Below are positions 53,454-64,000 of a stretch of 64,000 bases of DNA, in pieces. The stretch is from Apus apus. Taxonomy: Eukaryota; Chordata; Aves; Apodiformes; Apodidae. Each line of letters opens with the position of its first letter. Position 1 is the first letter of the stretch. Under the pieces are notes generated by a model, which was not told where the DNA came from, did not search any database, and saw only the letters and a list, made by a program, of their open reading frames with translations. The DNA is taken from assembly GCF_020740795.1 (NCBI RefSeq), contig NC_067312.1, positions 42,370,405-42,434,404 on the forward strand, given 5' to 3'. A program made the position numbers and the translations under genes.

Positions 53454-56400
53454 GCCTTTTTGTACTTAATCCTTTCATGCCAGGAACTGGATTTGCCCAG
53501 CAAGGCATGCACAGTCAGAAAGACCTTTAAAAACATGGTGCAAAAGAGTTAAGGAAATGGTGAAATTGCGGCCATTCTGGTTTTATTCATCTGTGTTTCC
53601 AAAACATATCTAGCATATTTAGTATGTAATGGAAGGAAAGGGGAGAGGGAAACACACAAATGCTGAACACACCTTCCATTTCCTATCGAGGTAAGTGTCA
53701 CATTCCCCATTTAAGTTGGAATGAAAACCACCATTACTGCCAAAGCCCTCCTGGCATCTCACCACTTTATTTGTTCCCATTTGTATCTAATGCTTTTGTC
53801 AACAGTTCAACAAAAGTCAAAGCAAACAACCCAGTACAAACACTGGGGGTAACAGCAACAACCATGAATCCTTCACAATTATCCAGCCCAGCTGCTCAGT
53901 GCCTGTCCAGGCTGCTGTCATTTACAACAGTGTCAACAAAAGGCTGAAACCCAGTAACTAGGTGGGTCAATACTACCACTGTAAACCCTCCGGAGAAGGA
54001 AATGCTGTTCTCCTGCTTAACTGCTTCAGCAAACATGCAGAATAATTCAGTTAGATAGACAAGTGTTTGCCTAATCATTTCTCGTGTGAATTATTCAAGG
54101 CTTTCCCTGTAAACTACTAAGCGATGCCTTTTCAAATATTTCTGAGGAACCAACAGATGGATGTCTGACAGGAGAAAATTAAACATGAGGTAAATTCTGA
54201 CATCAGAGGACAACAGTAAACTATGGTCTTGGAAAGCGTTAATGTTCAGAGGATTAACACCTTCCTACAGACCTTGCTGCTGGTGTCACCGTATAGACGG
54301 CAAACAGCTCTTACATACAAGTGATAAGCACGCACTGGTCTGCTAGCTTCCTGATCTTTATGCAGCATAATCAACACTGCTGCCTACATTTTTTCTTTCT
54401 CTGTTTTCATGCGTGTTGTAAAAGAGTTCTCTCCAGAGAATACGTAAAATGTGGATAAAAATAAGCACAGTAGTTAGTCAGGTGGATGCGGAAAGAAAAC
54501 ATGCATTTATTCCCACATCTCTCCCTCCACTCCCAACCATGCTCATTTGATCTCTTCTTAATCACCCACCTTACTGTTTCTTTCTCTGCAGCCACAAGCG
54601 AATGTTCACTTGCTTCTCTCCAGAGGTTTCACTAAGACTTATGTTTACAAAGAGCAGCAAACTAGTCATACAGCATAGAAGCAAGTGCTAAGCATGACAT
54701 CTTTTACTTCAATTGCCTCTTTGCTGTAGAAAACACCACCTCCAGATGTCTGCTTCCTCATTTTCAATGGCTTTTGTCACAACCATATGATTACATGAAA
54801 ATATTCTTTTTAAACTTTAAGTAAAATTTAAAGAAACAGGCAAATTAGGTAAGAAGTAGTGCTTGTTTTGATTTAATCTCACTATTGGCAAAAACAAACC
54901 TGGATACGAACAAATGTTTTTCCTAAAACCAGATTACATCACAGTGCAGCATTGGACAGATACACATCTTGAGCCAGAACACAGTACCAAAACCAGTTAT
55001 AAATATTTTATTTTTGACATCTACAGTAGAAGTTGTGTATATTGAATAAGTAGTATTTTAGAGAGAAACCTTGAAAGTTTTAAGACTTAGTAAAATAGTA
55101 AGAGAAATTCTGTCTCTATGTAAAATTAAAACACATAATTTTGTTTCTATAATTAGAATCTGTAGCATATTTTGTTTGCAAAAACAAGCAGTTTTGCAAT
55201 GCTAGCATTGTAGCAATCTCTGGAGCTTTTTGTCAACATAAAGAGTCTTTTTCAATTAAGTAAGGTTTTCTTCCTCTTTCTGTCCAAAACAGTTATGGAA
55301 CACTTGTCTACTGAATAGCTGCAGCATCATTACTTTGTGATCACTGCAGCTGTTAGTAGGCATTTCAGCCCTACTCCACATGGTGAGAAACTTCAGTTAA
55401 ATTTACTATTACAAATCAAGTTATTGCTATTTGCAATGCTAAGTTTGTTTATCAGTATTAGCAGGACTGTTACAGTCATTAGCAGTATTTGCAAAATGGT
55501 TTAGGGTCCATGAAGACCACATGCACAACTGAAAGGTAGTACAGCACAGAAAATATTTTATATCAAAAGGATTGCAACTTGCACAGACTACCAGGAAAAA
55601 CGTGTACAGTATCTGATGCTAGATACTCTAAAAATAACAGAGACGAGAGACAACACAACACAAAAATGTCACCACTTACTCATCTCCTGGAGTAGGAAGA
55701 GGGCTACAAAACTGGCACCTTTAGCTTCCCCATGGCTGGAGACAACACAGTTACCATAAAACCTTCATGAAGCACTCAAGAGTCCTACGTGAGGTCTGCT
55801 AAATACTTCCTTGCTTTCAAATACCTGCAGTGTGCTTTAAAGCTTTAGGCTATCTGGGTGGTATAAGAGCATAACAGACCTTTTCATAAAAGCACCAAAC
55901 TGACCCTGGACAGGCTGCCTTTATGCTGAGAGCATTGCTGCTCTAATGTCCACTTTCACCCTGACAGGGCACTTGGAAAGATACCGTACTTCAAGGAAAC
56001 GGCAGGAATAGGGTTTCTCCCAGCCCACAGGGTTTAATATAAGAAAGCACTTTAAAGGGATTATTTTAAAATTCTTCAGCCATTGAATTCCTCTCATGTC
56101 TTGCAGTATGAGACAGCAAAGCTCATTACAAAATAATATTTGCAGGTCGTTCATTGCAACAAACTCTTTTCTCAACGCAGGGGAGGAAAACCAAACCATT
56201 TATTTCCTCAAGGACTAAAATAAATTGCAATTTGGTATTTTTGAAAGAAAAAAAGAAAGGTGGGACAGAAATACAGCATCAGCTAGTATGGTTTCAGCAA
56301 ACATATCAGGGAGAGACAAGAAATATAAGCACACAGCTATAATTACTGCAAGCCAAATAAAATGATTTCCTAATACCTGGTGTTGTAAGGCAAAGCTCTG

Positions 56401-57180
56401 TGTTTCTTAGGTCAGCGTTAGCTTTTCAACTCAATGCAAGCAATGATTTCTATAGTCAGGCCACTTTGTTGTTAAAATGAAATTAACAAAGGACTCAGAA
56501 ATGCATTGATGTAGCTGCCAAGTTTTGTGTCCTGTGTGGTCTGTGTCAAACTCACATCACACATCCCTAAGGAGAGACCTTCTTTTGGGGTGTAGCTGCA
56601 GCAGGGAGATATCTCTCCTGGCCCTTTTTCTACACACCTGTGCTGCACCTCTGCAGCGCACACCTGTCTGACAAAGCAGGACACTGCCAGCAAAATCAGT
56701 AATTATTTAGTCTGGCCTGGCAAGATTAATATAGCAACGAAAATACTGTATGGTCTCTTTCAAAAATACAGGGGCTTGATATACTCCAGCTTCACTGCAC
56801 CGAGAAGCTATGATAGAACGCTCACCCTTCAGACAAAAAAAAAGGAACAAACTGTGTCAAAATCTTCATTTCTCCCTCCCCTCCGTCCCACTTACTCATA
56901 AGCACGCATTAAGGAAACTCCCACAGCTGCATTCGCTGCCCCTCGAGAGGCAGAAAAACAAAGGTACAGCTGTGCCTGCTAATGCTCCTATGCAAACAAG
57001 TAGCGTCCAACTGGCTGCAACACCTCACTTAGAGGCACCTCAGTACTCTCTGATAAGCTCGCAGCTCAAGAAAGAAGTGAACCAGAGCAATCTGCCGTCC
57101 TCTTAATGCAATTAGCAGATTAAAGTGGCATTTCACTTCCAATACTTCATTAAAATACTGATTGCAGCCAGCACTCGCTG

Positions 57181-57610
57181 ACGATACGACATACACAGTG
57201 TTCCCCCTACAGTCCTGCCGGAGACTCGGTGGGAACCGGCGGTGCCGGGGCCGCGCCCGGAGGCTGCAGCGGATCCGCCGAGGGACGCGGCCGAGGAGAG
57301 CGGGCAGCGCGGAGCGAGCGGCCGGGGCTGGACCCCTGCGCACCTGCCGTGCAGAGGCTGGCGGGGCCGCCGAACTGCCCCGGTGCGGGCTCGCTATGTG
57401 ACTGCTCGGGGACGCACTGGGAACCGCTAACCCTCGCCTTCTGCATCTCCCAGGCGCAGTGGCGGCCGGGCCCTGGCCGCGGTGGCTGTCACACTGCTGG
57501 CTTCTGTCACACAGCTCCATTTTGCGGTCTGCGCGACTCCAGCTACCCCTCTACTTCTGTTTCCGCTGCAGTCCGGTGAGAGCAAAGCACCGGACTGGGA
57601 TGAACTCCAG
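57181..57610. promoter_or_regulatory. CpG island, candidate internal or bidirectional promoter
   Basis: The sequence changes abruptly from AT-rich intron to GC-rich DNA dense in CpG, most strongly at 57225-57425 (GCGGATCCGCCGAGGGACGC and similar). Elsewhere the window is CpG-poor. It lies about 19.6 kb upstream of the first TLE4 exon seen here. Overlapping open frames on both strands are a by-product of GC richness and none resembles a known protein. A promoter for a shorter TLE4 transcript or an antisense RNA is possible. The nearest minus-strand donor-like site (CAG/GTGCGC at 57344) would not keep frame with the exon at 37552 from the ATG at 57446. Confidence 0.6.
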
Positions 57611-57651
57611 TCAACTGCGGTACGGACACAAGCGCTTATTTCGTTGTTGTT

Positions 57652-57716
57652 TTTTTGTTGTTTTGTGTGGGTTTTTTTTTTTTTTGTTTTTGTTTTGTTT
57701 TGTTTTGTTTTTTTTC
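57652..57716 (+). repeat. T-rich (GTTTT)n low-complexity tract
   Basis: Runs of T and GTTTT units directly beside the CpG-rich segment; on the gene strand it reads as AAAAC repeats. Confidence 0.85.
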
Positions 57717-58029
57717 CCAAAGCAGACCAAAAAGTCCAGTAACGCCTCATCTTAGGAGAAAATTATTTAATTCTTTCCCCCCGTGCAGCAAGCTAAGAGC
57801 ATCCCAGCGAGAACGCCGTCAGGTCAAGTCCCTCCGCTGCGAAAAGCCCTGCCAGAGGGGGTCTGGCAACACCTCCTCTGCCATGTGCTGGGGGCACCCC
57901 TGGGGGACCCTTCAGCTCAGTCCCCACTGCTGCCAGCCAGCGTGGCCCCGCAGATGCCAAGGAGAGAACAAACTAAAAAAGATTAATTCACAGATGTTCA
58001 TGCATTTCACACACAGGGTGCCCTGTGGT

Positions 58030-58047
58030 CCGTTGCCAGGGCAACGG
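58030..58047. promoter_or_regulatory. RFX X-box, perfect palindrome
   Basis: CCGTTGCCAGGGCAACGG: 8-bp arms and a 2-bp spacer. Its core GTTGCC-NN-GGCAAC is the full palindromic RFX-factor site. It lies about 600 bp from the CpG-island core. Confidence 0.75.
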
Positions 58048-58068
58048 GAGACCACCGGCGTGCGCTTT

Positions 58069-58073
58069 ATTGG
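58069..58073 (-). promoter_or_regulatory. Inverted CCAAT box (NF-Y)
   Basis: ATTGG with flanks giving AGCCAATAA on the minus strand, 21 bp after the X-box. X-box plus CCAAT pairs are cooperative in some promoters (for example MHC class II); the resemblance is only in layout. Confidence 0.45.
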
Positions 58074-58091
58074 CTTTATGAAGTGCGTCTC

Positions 58092-58103
58092 GGGGGCTGT
58101 AGT
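58092..58103 (+). promoter_or_regulatory. ZNF143/Staf-like motif
   Basis: GGGGGCTGTAGT matches the GGGARNTGTAGT promoter element except at one position. This element is typical of CpG-island promoters. Confidence 0.4.
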
Positions 58104-58231
58104 CCGAGAAATGCTGCATGATAATTGTCAGGCTTTTCAGAAGCCTTGTTTTGTGTTTATCCACATTTAACCCTCCGAGTCTTATTAAGAGCACCACTAT
58201 GCATGTCTGGCACATCCAGGGAAGTAGAGAC

Positions 58232-58254
58232 GGGGGAGGGGGCGGGGGGGCGGG
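58232..58254 (+). promoter_or_regulatory. G-quadruplex motif
   Basis: G runs of 5, 5, 7 and 3 are separated by single bases (A, C, C). It is the densest G tract in the window and lies in the CpG-rich shore. Confidence 0.7.
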
Positions 58255-58359
58255 CACGGACTCACGCATCGTCTCCGCTTTCAGCCTAGAAACACTGGAA
58301 AATGCATCCTCAGCATCTGCTCCACCTGTCTAGCGTTGGAAGTTTTTGCCCACGGGCTG

Positions 58360-58368
58360 CAGGTGAGC
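58360..58368 (+). other. Strong plus-strand splice-donor-like site
   Basis: CAG/GTGAGC after the CpG-rich segment. If a transcript starts in the island on the plus strand (antisense to TLE4), this would be a natural end for its first exon. No coding frame supports it. Confidence 0.25.
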
Positions 58369-59319
58369 TGGTCCCTAGGCTGCCATAGTGCAGGGTTCAG
58401 CACAGCAAGGTCTGGGGAAAAAACTGACACTGGTAGGTGCAAAGGCAGCACAAATGTCACATTAGACTAACAGAGTACTGATGGCAGGCACCTGTTTCCC
58501 CAGTAACTTCTAAAGAAGGAAAAAAAATTAAAAGAAAAAAAGGCCCAGCAGCTTCCTAGATGTAATATGAGAAAAAACACACTCTCATTTTGAATCCCGA
58601 ACTCCAACACAAGCAAGCCAAACATGCCAAAACCTTTACCACAGCCCCTCCAAAGCTGTTGTCCCTGTGAAAAAGGAAAAGGAATAGGAAAATTCCATGT
58701 CCAGATGCTGGGTCTCATAGTGCCAAGGGCTACACCACCATATATAACTTCACACAAACAAGTGGGAGCAATAAGCTACGTAGGACTCTGGCTGCTCTGC
58801 CTCCCCCACCGCCTGCTCCCCATCATCTCCTTGCCCAAGGCCAGCGTCAAGTATCTCCTCCGGCTGTCCTCTTACCAGCTGTGGCAGGGCTGGGGATAGC
58901 GGGACAGGGTTAAAATGACAAATACCAAAACGCCCCAAGCAGCAGCAGTGCTGCCACCAACATCAAGCGCTAATCCAGCATGAGAGGAGAGGGAGAAAGC
59001 AAGGGTGGCAGAGGCGATCAACAGAAGAAACGGCTTGCATTCAGGCTCGAAGGAGAAAGAGCACGCAGAGACAATAATTTCCTGGGAAAAGCTAAAGCCT
59101 AACGAGAATTTACTCTGCCTCCTTTATTCAGACAACCAACCCTTTTGTGGCAGGAGCTTCCTGAGTGACAGGAACCCAGGGCCCCTTAATAGGATTTCCA
59201 TATTATTTCCAACACCTGCCTAGAAGTTATTTGTTTACATTGAAGAAGGCGAGATTCTCAAATCAGACATCTGCTTCTGGTTCAGGCATATCTTAGGAAA
59301 CCATCTAGAAAGAAGCTTT

Positions 59320-59333
59320 GTTGCTATGGAGAC
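59320..59333. promoter_or_regulatory. X-box-like RFX site
   Basis: GTTGCTATGGAGAC has one strong half-site and the central AT, 1.27 kb from the palindromic X-box. Confidence 0.45.
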
Positions 59334-60453
59334 ATTTTTATTTTCTTCCCTTAGTTGGCTGAAAAACATTAGCATTTCCAATTTTTTGTTCTTCAAAAGG
59401 CCAAATGTCACTCAACAAAACAGAACTTTTCAAATTGCTATGCAGAATACGTTAATTGAGCTTTAGATATTTAATTAATTATTCTACTCAATTAGAGCTG
59501 TACTGGAGAGAGGCGGGAGACACGGTGTAACTTTCCCGCAAATTCCCCTCAGGAACCCCCCAGTTCCTGCTGGCCAGCCTAATTGCTTCTTCCCTCAAAG
59601 CACAGCTAAAACTTTGTAATTCATGATGCACTCAACAATCTTGCATAATAACTCGGGAATCAGTCAGGCTACTAATTTCCTTCAGCTTTCTCTAAAATCA
59701 AACTAAGACACCAACAACATTTTGATCAGGAATGTGTTTCTCTCCCAGTGCTATGAATGAGATAGGAAGAGCAATATAAAGTTAATAAATTAATGCTCCT
59801 ACTAGCATTTGGTGACTTTTGCCAGAGGACAGAAACTTCCAACCCACTGTCATCCATGTCACTGATTATGGAAGACAATCTGTCCTTCTCTCCTCCCTTT
59901 AGCAGCTAATTAGCTTGCCCAAGGAATCCATGGATTTCCGTGAAAATAACGAATACTTCAAGTTACTTTGTACCTAAGGGTTCTGAAGACAACTTAAAAT
60001 CAAAATGCTAAGTGCTCAATGCAACAACAACAACAAAAAAAGTATCACAGTGCCAGCAGAAATACATAACGCAAAGAGAAGCTATCTAGTTTGTGTCTGG
60101 CTTTGACAAATTATTTAAAATATTGCTTATTTTCTCCTATTACTAACACCGATCTAACCCAACCTGCAAAAACCTTTTTCATTCCAGGTAAATTCACCAT
60201 GAGTAAACTGGTGTGAGCCATGAATGCCAGGTTCCAAAGTATGATTTTAATAGCACACTTACAATGAGGACAACTTCAAAAGAGATAATAAACAAATTCA
60301 TTCCTTCCCTTTACTTCTTTTCCCCCAGCTATTACATTGTCAAAGCCTTTGTACTGGAGAAGACCTTTCCACCCACCTCCTTACCATAGCAAACTTCCTC
60401 TTCCTACTCTACAACTGTGAAGTCATAATCCTGTGTTATCAACATCACAGTCT

Positions 60454-60467
60454 GTTGCCATGGAAAT
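60454..60467. promoter_or_regulatory. X-box-like RFX site
   Basis: GTTGCCATGGAAAT has a perfect left half (GTTGCCATGG) and a diverged right half, 2.4 kb from the palindromic X-box. Confidence 0.45.
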
Positions 60468-63417
60468 AATTAGACATGACTACTCAGGTTAGAAACTACA
60501 GCCCATGGAAGTGTTTGCCTCCTGGGTGCAGAGAGCATCCAGAGAGAGAACATTTGAGGTATGCTAAATCACCAAGTTGCAAAATAAAGTCTGATAGTGA
60601 AAAGCACTGCAGGAGTGGGCACACCACCAACTAAGAATCACACTGTGGCAACTGGCAAAAGGGTGCAAGGTAAGAGGTGAGTGTACAGTTAAGATAATAC
60701 ACAGAAGTAGGAAAAAGGCTATTGGGTAAAAGAAGGTGAAGCCATCAAAAATGGCAGAAGCAGCTTATTGTTTGATACCAGAGTACATGCTGTTACTTTC
60801 ATACGAATAGTCTACACTAAATTAAAATTCCCAGATGACCTCATGAAAAAGGCAAATTATATGACACTGAATGAAAGAAAGAAATACATGTGAAACTCGG
60901 AGGGGGGAGACCAAGGGTGAAAGAAAAGAAGAAAAACACACAAGGGACATATATATACCTCAGGTTCAGTTTTGTGTTCTGAAAATCTCTTAAAAAACAC
61001 AGAGCTTGAATGACGTGCTACAAGTTGAGCCATGAAAAGGTTATTAAGGAAAAAAAGCAGTGTCAAAAATGAGCTCCATAAGAGAGACCGAGACAACAAA
61101 CAGGACCCTGCTAATTAATATTTGTTCTGCTTCAGCAGTTAGTTACTGGACGAGACTGCAACAAACAAGCATGTCTCACCCAATCACATCATTAATCCAT
61201 TCACGTTCACCACCTGAGGACCAGCTATGCCCTACAGATATTTATTCATCTGTTCCACAAACAAACAATTACAACACATTTTCTGGAATTAGGGCACCTG
61301 TTACATTCTGCACAGCTTACACACCCAGAGGCAGACATCAATTAATACTGAAAAAATTACTGTATTGCAAGCCAAAAAAAGTTACTCATTATATTTTAAT
61401 AACACCACCCCCAAAATACCCACAAAAATCAAAAACCTAAGTCTTGCAGAGCAAAGTTTAGCTCAAATATGCTCAGTTTAAAACTACCACGTCATCATTA
61501 CAGAAAGCAAAATACACCAAATGCCTCGCTTGTGGATAGAGAAAGGCACAAGCAGAATCCATGACCTGAGTGTGAAATGTTTGGATTTTAACTAGCCTGT
61601 GAAGTGCTTTTCAGCTGAGTGGTACTAAAGTAGCAAAACAACAAAATTATCAGGAAATAAATTCTGTAGATTTCTTTAGGCATGTAACCACTGCCTACAT
61701 TTCTTTGGCTTCTTAAACACATACTGAATGCAAGACATTTGGCAGGATATTCATGCCACTGGAGGAAGTCTCACTTAAAGAAACATGAAAATTAAGACAA
61801 AGTCCACAGCAGTATATCATGGCAGTTTATGTAGCATTCCTCTACCAGCAGAAGAACAAAGTCTGAGTAATGTAATTAAATTTGTTCATACCTGAAAGTC
61901 TTACCAAATATGATGGGAATTTTGATTTTAAACTACCTTTCCAGAAGCATTAAACTCTTACAACTTTTTTTTTTTTCTTTTTTTAATTGTCAAATTAGAA
62001 CTGCAGGAATAAGCAGCTTACTCTTACCTACATACTAAATGAACAGAGGTCTGAACACTTAATAGTGGCTAAGAGGTTGAGAAGCTAAATTCAGAAGCAC
62101 TGGAGCAAATGCCACAAAAAATGTAAATGGAACGTGGGAATTACACCCATGCTACACATGTAATTATTAGCCCTCACACAGATTAAAGCAAAAGCAATCT
62201 TATTGCTAAACGTGCTGGAATTTGCCCTGACATACTATTCCTAGTTCACTAGCATGTTGGACAGAAATTCCCAAACCTGCATTTGATGTGTTATTTCAGA
62301 TCCTTACAAGTTTTTAGTTGTTTGTTTTGGTGTAGGTTGTTGTTTTTTTTTTCCACAGGAATCTGAAACAAGCTGTTTTATTCCTGCCACAAGACTGCAG
62401 GTTTTAATTACTGGCACTTGTTGCTGCTGAAACAGTAACAGCTAGCATAAAAATGAACAGTCTCCACAGCATAGGGAAGTCTCTGCCCGAAATCATTTAA
62501 AAGTGAGAAAAAAACCCCCCAAGAACACAACGCACCACATGAGGGCAAAGAACAACAGGATCTGCATTAACAACAGATGCTGTAAAAAATTACACAAGTT
62601 GAATCCTGTGCATGAGGCAGGAAGACTGAGAGATTCCTGAATAATCTGCCCAGGGACATCCTAGCTACCTGTGGTAGGCCGGCAACCCAGCCAGTATCTG
62701 GGGGTCCTTCTCTCCAGCCACCACAGCACCAGCCACAGGAAGAGACAGGCAGCACTCTACTGCTTTCTGCAGGGTGGTGCTTCTGCCCACAAAATGCTTC
62801 TGTAACTTCTTCACATGATCTGTTTTACAGGGACTGTAAGAGACCGGAGAAAATAGAGAAACTTTTGCCACAGCTGTCCCAGAGAAGGTACCAGGGCTGG
62901 GGAAAACAACATGCTTCCTGCATCACCAGCTCTAGCAGCAGGAGGTGGAAAAATCCTTCTAGGGTACATTTGGCAGGCAAGAATCCACTGCAGAATAACC
63001 CTTTTTTTTTTTTTTAAAGGAGTTTTACCACTTTGAAAAGGAGACACATGAAGTCCTCTGTGAAAAGCTGCTCAGTTAACTGCAGAGCTGTTTGTCTTTC
63101 TGTCTAAACACATTATATTCCCTCAGAGCCCTTAAGGCAGGGCTGCACTTCAAGCGCTGCCCTTGTGCTTGCCACCCTTCCTTTGTCCGCCCCGCAGCCT
63201 CGCCGCTGTACAAAGAGCACTCCTGTGACCCAGTTTACCACGTCTAGAGTTTTCCCACACTTCGAACTTTGCAAAGGATTTGGAGGACTGAATCCAACAC
63301 GGAATCAAAGATCTCCTAAAGCCTCCCTCCTCTACAGAGCTTGCTGTGCTGATCCTGATCTATTATTTACGAATAGCTCCTCAAAAATCTCATATTATCT
63401 GGAAGGTGGGTACTGTT

Positions 63418-63885
63418 TCACAGAATCACAGAGTGCTTTAGGTTGGAAGGCACCATGAAGATCGCCTAGTTCTAACCCCTCTGCACGCTCACTAGACCAG
63501 ATTGCTCCAACTACCATCCAACCCGCCCTTGAACACTTCCAGGGAAAGGGCATCCACAGCTTCTCTAGTCAACTTGTTTCAATGTCTCACTACCCTCACA
63601 AGGCAAGAATTTCTTCCTACTATCTCATCTAAACCTACACTCTTTCAGTGTGAAACTGTTTCCCATTGTCCTGTCTCTACATGCCCTTGTAAACAGCCCC
63701 TCCTCAGTTTTTCTGTAGTCCCTTCAGCTACTGGAAGGCCACTATTATGTCTTCCTGGAGCCTTCTCTTCTCCAGGCTGAACAGCCCCAGCTCTCTCAGC
63801 CTGTCTTCACAGGAGAGGTAGAGGTGCTCCAGCCCTCTAATCATCTTTGTGGCCCCCTCTGGATGAACTCCAACAGCTCCATATG
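63418..63885 (-). mobile_element. CR1 fragment, 3' end with C-terminal RT remnant
   Basis: The plus strand begins TTCACAGAATCACAGAGTGC and GGTTGGAAGGCACC, the inverted tail. On the minus strand the CR1 string [12 protein letters not shown] then [14 protein letters not shown] is readable (63728-63860). The element is 5'-truncated near 63885, close to the window edge. Confidence 0.9.
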
Positions 63886-64000
63886 CACCCTGAAGGCACA
63901 GAGGCAGCATGTAATGAAAGCACAGAAATTCAAGCGAAAAAGACTTGGAGAGTTTATCTGTTTCAGAAACAGCATCAACTTTACTTGATCCCTTTCTGAC

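Larger units (their letters stand above)
37553..64000 (-). other. TLE4: Large upstream TLE4 intron (continues beyond the window)
   Basis: No exon matching the TLE4 GP or Q region (PLTPHPSG, KDEKKHHD, EEFQFLQAQ types) was found on the minus strand. I therefore read all 26.4 kb as one intron, incomplete at its 5' end. Stretches 37553-42560, 46308-50099, 50291-57180 and 60468-63417 show no feature beyond simple repeats. The assignment assumes the gene's 5' exons lie past 64000. Confidence 0.7.

Noticed and set aside
57029..57579. Overlapping open frames of 60-160 codons on both strands in the CpG island
   Set aside because: GC-rich DNA lacks stop codons by chance. No family features, and the minus-strand donor at 57344 is in the wrong phase (one extra base from the ATG at 57446) for the TLE4 exon at 37552.
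57850..57868. CTCF-like site CCAGAGGGGGTC
   Set aside because: One base is missing relative to the CTCF core, so the spacing is wrong.

Overview
The window is nuclear DNA from a bird. It is AT-rich and intron-rich, and its interspersed repeats are almost all CR1 LINE copies with the avian 3' tail (ATTCTATG-type). There are no mammalian Alu/B1/L1 repeats. The only protein-coding gene I can support is the 3' two-thirds of the Groucho-family transcriptional corepressor TLE4, on the minus strand. Its stop codon is at 23020-23022 and the most upstream exon visible is 37433-37552. Twelve exons join without a phase error and encode the C-terminal 570 residues: CcN region, SP region and seven-bladed WD40 propeller. 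Residue choices in the linker and WD domain fit TLE4 better than TLE1 or TLE3. The N-terminal Q domain and GP region (about 200 residues) are not in the window and must lie beyond 64000. In birds TLE4 is expected on the Z chromosome; that is background knowledge, not something seen here.

Layout. 1-22.5 kb is non-coding DNA downstream of TLE4. It holds an LTR-like repeat (about 4.07-4.87 kb), a second possible LTR fragment (8.70 kb), decayed CR1 copies (12.24-12.70, 13.43 and 16.18 kb), a 320-bp purine tract ending in more than 50 GAAA copies (14.58-14.90 kb) and a tight G-quadruplex motif on the gene's sense strand (20.78 kb). 22.5-37.6 kb holds the TLE4 3' UTR, exons and short introns. One 2.8-kb intron carries a 1.83-kb antisense CR1 with a nearly intact reverse transcriptase frame and flanking 10-bp direct repeats. 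37.6-64 kb is part of one very large upstream TLE4 intron. It contains a near-perfect palindrome (42.57 kb), CR1 copies (45.3, 46.2 and 63.4 kb), an ancient MIR-type SINE (50.1 kb) and a CpG-rich segment (57.2-58.3 kb).

The least expected signal is the 57.2-60.5 kb segment. A CpG island deep inside the intron is followed by a perfect RFX X-box palindrome, an inverted CCAAT box, a ZNF143-like motif, a G-quadruplex and a good plus-strand splice donor, with two more X-box-like sites 1.3 and 2.4 kb further on. This looks like an internal or bidirectional promoter/enhancer. I infer this from sequence only. I found no bacterial-type operon, CRISPR array, tRNA or rRNA, and I do not claim a new protein system.
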